From contig CAMNQN010000066.1 in assembly GCA_946549155.1 (NCBI GenBank), positions 1-14,461 of the forward strand: DNA of 14,461 nt, read 5' to 3'. Below the pieces are notes generated by a model. That model was not told where the DNA came from. It made no database searches and saw only the letters and a list, made by a program, of their open reading frames with translations. Source of the stretch: an uncultured Lachnospiraceae bacterium. GTDB lineage: Bacteria; Bacillota; Clostridia; Lachnospirales; Lachnospiraceae. Positions 13,048-14,461 of the stretch are shown piece after piece. The position numbers and the translations under genes were made by a program. Each line of letters opens with the position of its first letter. Position 1 is the first letter of the stretch.

Positions 13048-14461
13048 ATGAAAAAAGGACAGATTTTGGAAGGAACCATAGAACGGGTGGATTTTCCTAA
13101 TAAGGGGATTATTACGGCAGAGGAACGGCAGGTGATGGTGAAAAACGGACTGCCTGGCCAGGTGGTGCGCTTTTCGGTGAGCAAGGCCAGAAAAGGAAAA
13201 TGCGAGGGACGGATTCTGGAGGTACTGAAAAAATCTCCGTTGGAGGCGGAACCGGATTGTCCCCATTTCGGTGCCTGCGGCGGCTGTACCTACCGTAATC
13301 TGCCCTACGAGGAGCAGTTGAAGCTGAAGGAAGCACAGGTAAAAAAATTACTGGACAGTGTGTGCAGCGACTACAAATTCGAGGGGATCAAGCCAAGTCC
13401 TATACAGGAGGGATATCGGAACAAGATGGAGTTTTCCTTCGGAGATGAGGAAAAGGACGGGCCGCTGGCGCTGGGGATGCACAAGAGGGGCAGCTTTTAT
13501 GATATTGTGTCTGTTCCGGAGTGCCGGATTGTGGAGGAGGACTTTCGAAGGATTCTGTCCTGCGTGCTGGATTACTTCTGGGAGAACCCGGTGCCCTTCT
13601 ATCACAAGCTGCGGCACACCGGCTATCTGCGCCACCTGTTGGTGCGAAAGGCAAAAAAGACCGGAGAGATTCTGGTGGATCTGGTGACGACTTCTCAGAC
13701 AGAAGCGTTTCGGACAGAGGGGGGCAGTGAGCTGGAGGAAGAGAAGCTGCTGCAGGAACTTACCCAGCGCTTGCGCGCGCTTTCTCTGACGGGGACCATT
13801 GCGGGAATCCTGCATACCGTCAATGATAGCCTGGCGGACGTGGTACAGAACGACCATACGGATATCCTGTACGGGCAGGATTTTTTCTACGAGGAACTGC
13901 TGGGGCTCAGATTCCGCATTTCCCCGTTCAGCTTTTTCCAGACCAACTCTCTGGGGGCGGAGGTATTGTATGAGACGGCCCGTTCTTATATCGGAGATAC
14001 CAAAGATAAGGTGATCTTTGATCTGTACAGCGGCACCGGCACGATCGCCCAGATCTTAGCACCGGTGGCCCGTCACGTGACGGGAGTGGAGATTGTGGAG
14101 GAGGCCGTGGAAGCCGCAAAGGGAAACGCTAAATTAAACGGGCTGGAGAATTGTTCCTTCATTGCCGGAGATGTGCTGAAGGTTATTGATGAACTGACGG
14201 AAAAGCCGGATCTGATTGTGCTGGACCCTCCCCGCGACGGGATTCATCCCAAGGCGCTGGAGCGGATTATCCGCTTCGGGGTGAGCCGCATGGTCTATAT
14301 TTCCTGCAAACCCACCAGCCTGGTGCGGGATTTGGAGGTATTGCAGGCCAGCGGCTATCAGGTGGTGCGGGCATCGGCGGTGGATTTGTTTCCGGGGACG
14401 TATCACGTGGAGACGGTTGTAATGCTTTCCCACAAAAAACCCGACAGCGTAATCAACGTAA
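13048..14461 (+). CDS. rlmD: 23S rRNA (uracil-5-)-methyltransferase RlmD/RumA type, 3' end outside window
   Basis: The reading frame is open from ATG 13048 to the window edge (471 codons, no stop). An N-terminal TRAM domain (about residues 1-60) is followed by a 4Fe-4S cluster motif, Cys71, Cys77, Cys80 and Cys159, as in E. coli RumA. The catalytic domain shows the SAM site DLYSGTGT (from residue 325), DPPRDG (from 393) and the catalytic Cys420 in SCKPTSLVRDL. The enzyme makes 5-methyluridine in 23S rRNA, U1939 and, in the Bacillus RlmCD enzyme, also U747; which sites apply here cannot be told. AAAGGAG lies 6 nt before the start. The core normally ends soon after HVETVVLLS; here it continues (SHKKPDSVINV), which agrees with the extended C-terminus I recall from Lachnospiraceae homologues. 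No clear promoter is seen between the preceding terminator and the start. Confidence 0.93.
   Translation, partial: MKKGQILEGTIERVDFPNKGIITAEERQVMVKNGLPGQVVRFSVSKARKGKCEGRILEVLKKSPLEAEPDCPHFGACGGCTYRNLPYEEQLKLKEAQVKKLLDSVCSDYKFEGIKPSPIQEGYRNKMEFSFGDEEKDGPLALGMHKRGSFYDIVSVPECRIVEEDFRRILSCVLDYFWENPVPFYHKLRHTGYLRHLLVRKAKKTGEILVDLVTTSQTEAFRTEGGSELEEEKLLQELTQRLRALSLTGTIAGILHTVNDSLADVVQNDHTDILYGQDFFYEELLGLRFRISPFSFFQTNSLGAEVLYETARSYIGDTKDKVIFDLYSGTGTIAQILAPVARHVTGVEIVEEAVEAAKGNAKLNGLENCSFIAGDVLKVIDELTEKPDLIVLDPPRDGIHPKALERIIRFGVSRMVYISCKPTSLVRDLEVLQASGYQVVRASAVDLFPGTYHVETVVMLSHKKPDSVINV

Overview
The window looks like chromosomal DNA of a gut-type Clostridia, most likely Lachnospiraceae. The evidence is Gram-positive style AGGAGG ribosome-binding sites and sigma-A promoters, a lipoprotein carrying long Thr-Glu (TEA/TEE) repeats of a kind common in that family, a DUF1836 protein, a YerC/TrpR-like regulator close to pcrA, and a Firmicutes-type RlmD methyltransferase. 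No rRNA, tRNA, CRISPR array or intact insertion sequence was recognised. The genus cannot be fixed from sequence reading alone.

Layout. (1) 1-769: a plus-strand terminator from a gene outside the window, then a minus-strand ABC substrate-binding protein of the NMT1/SsuA class that has lost its C-terminal third. (2) 770-998: an AT-rich divergent control region with phased A-tracts and a clear sigma-A promoter. (3) 999-3902: a surface lipoprotein with a calcineurin-like phosphoesterase/5'-nucleotidase core, framed by Thr-Glu repeats; the N-terminal block is a tandem array alternating 39- and 51-bp units. (4) 3903-4310: no gene; it holds a 115-nt long-armed hairpin that looks like a MITE, then a perfect TTGACA-17-TATAAT promoter. 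(5) 4311-6830: a compact three-gene operon (divergent shikimate-dehydrogenase-like oxidoreductase, cupin-type glucose-6-phosphate isomerase-like protein, phosphotriesterase-family hydrolase) closed by a terminator. (6) 7039-8615: a GntR/UTRA regulator and a YcdX-like PHP metallohydrolase. (7) 8704-9003: a YerC-type TrpR-like protein. (8) 9080-9700, minus strand: a DUF1836 protein with its own promoter. (9) 9895-12443: a small unknown protein and the PcrA helicase under a shared promoter. (10) 12590-12895: a small single-pass membrane protein with a very acidic tail. (11) 13048 to the end: an RlmD/RumA-type 23S rRNA m5U methyltransferase that runs off the right edge.

How the genes may work together. 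Regions 5 and 6 form the most interesting group: an oxidoreductase, a sugar-phosphate isomerase, a likely (phospho)sugar lactonase, a sugar-type GntR regulator and a possible phosphatase. I infer a catabolic module for an unidentified sugar phosphate or cyclic polyol; the substrate cannot be read from the sequence. Regions 7-11 are mostly housekeeping, with a yerC-pcrA neighbourhood also known from Bacillus.
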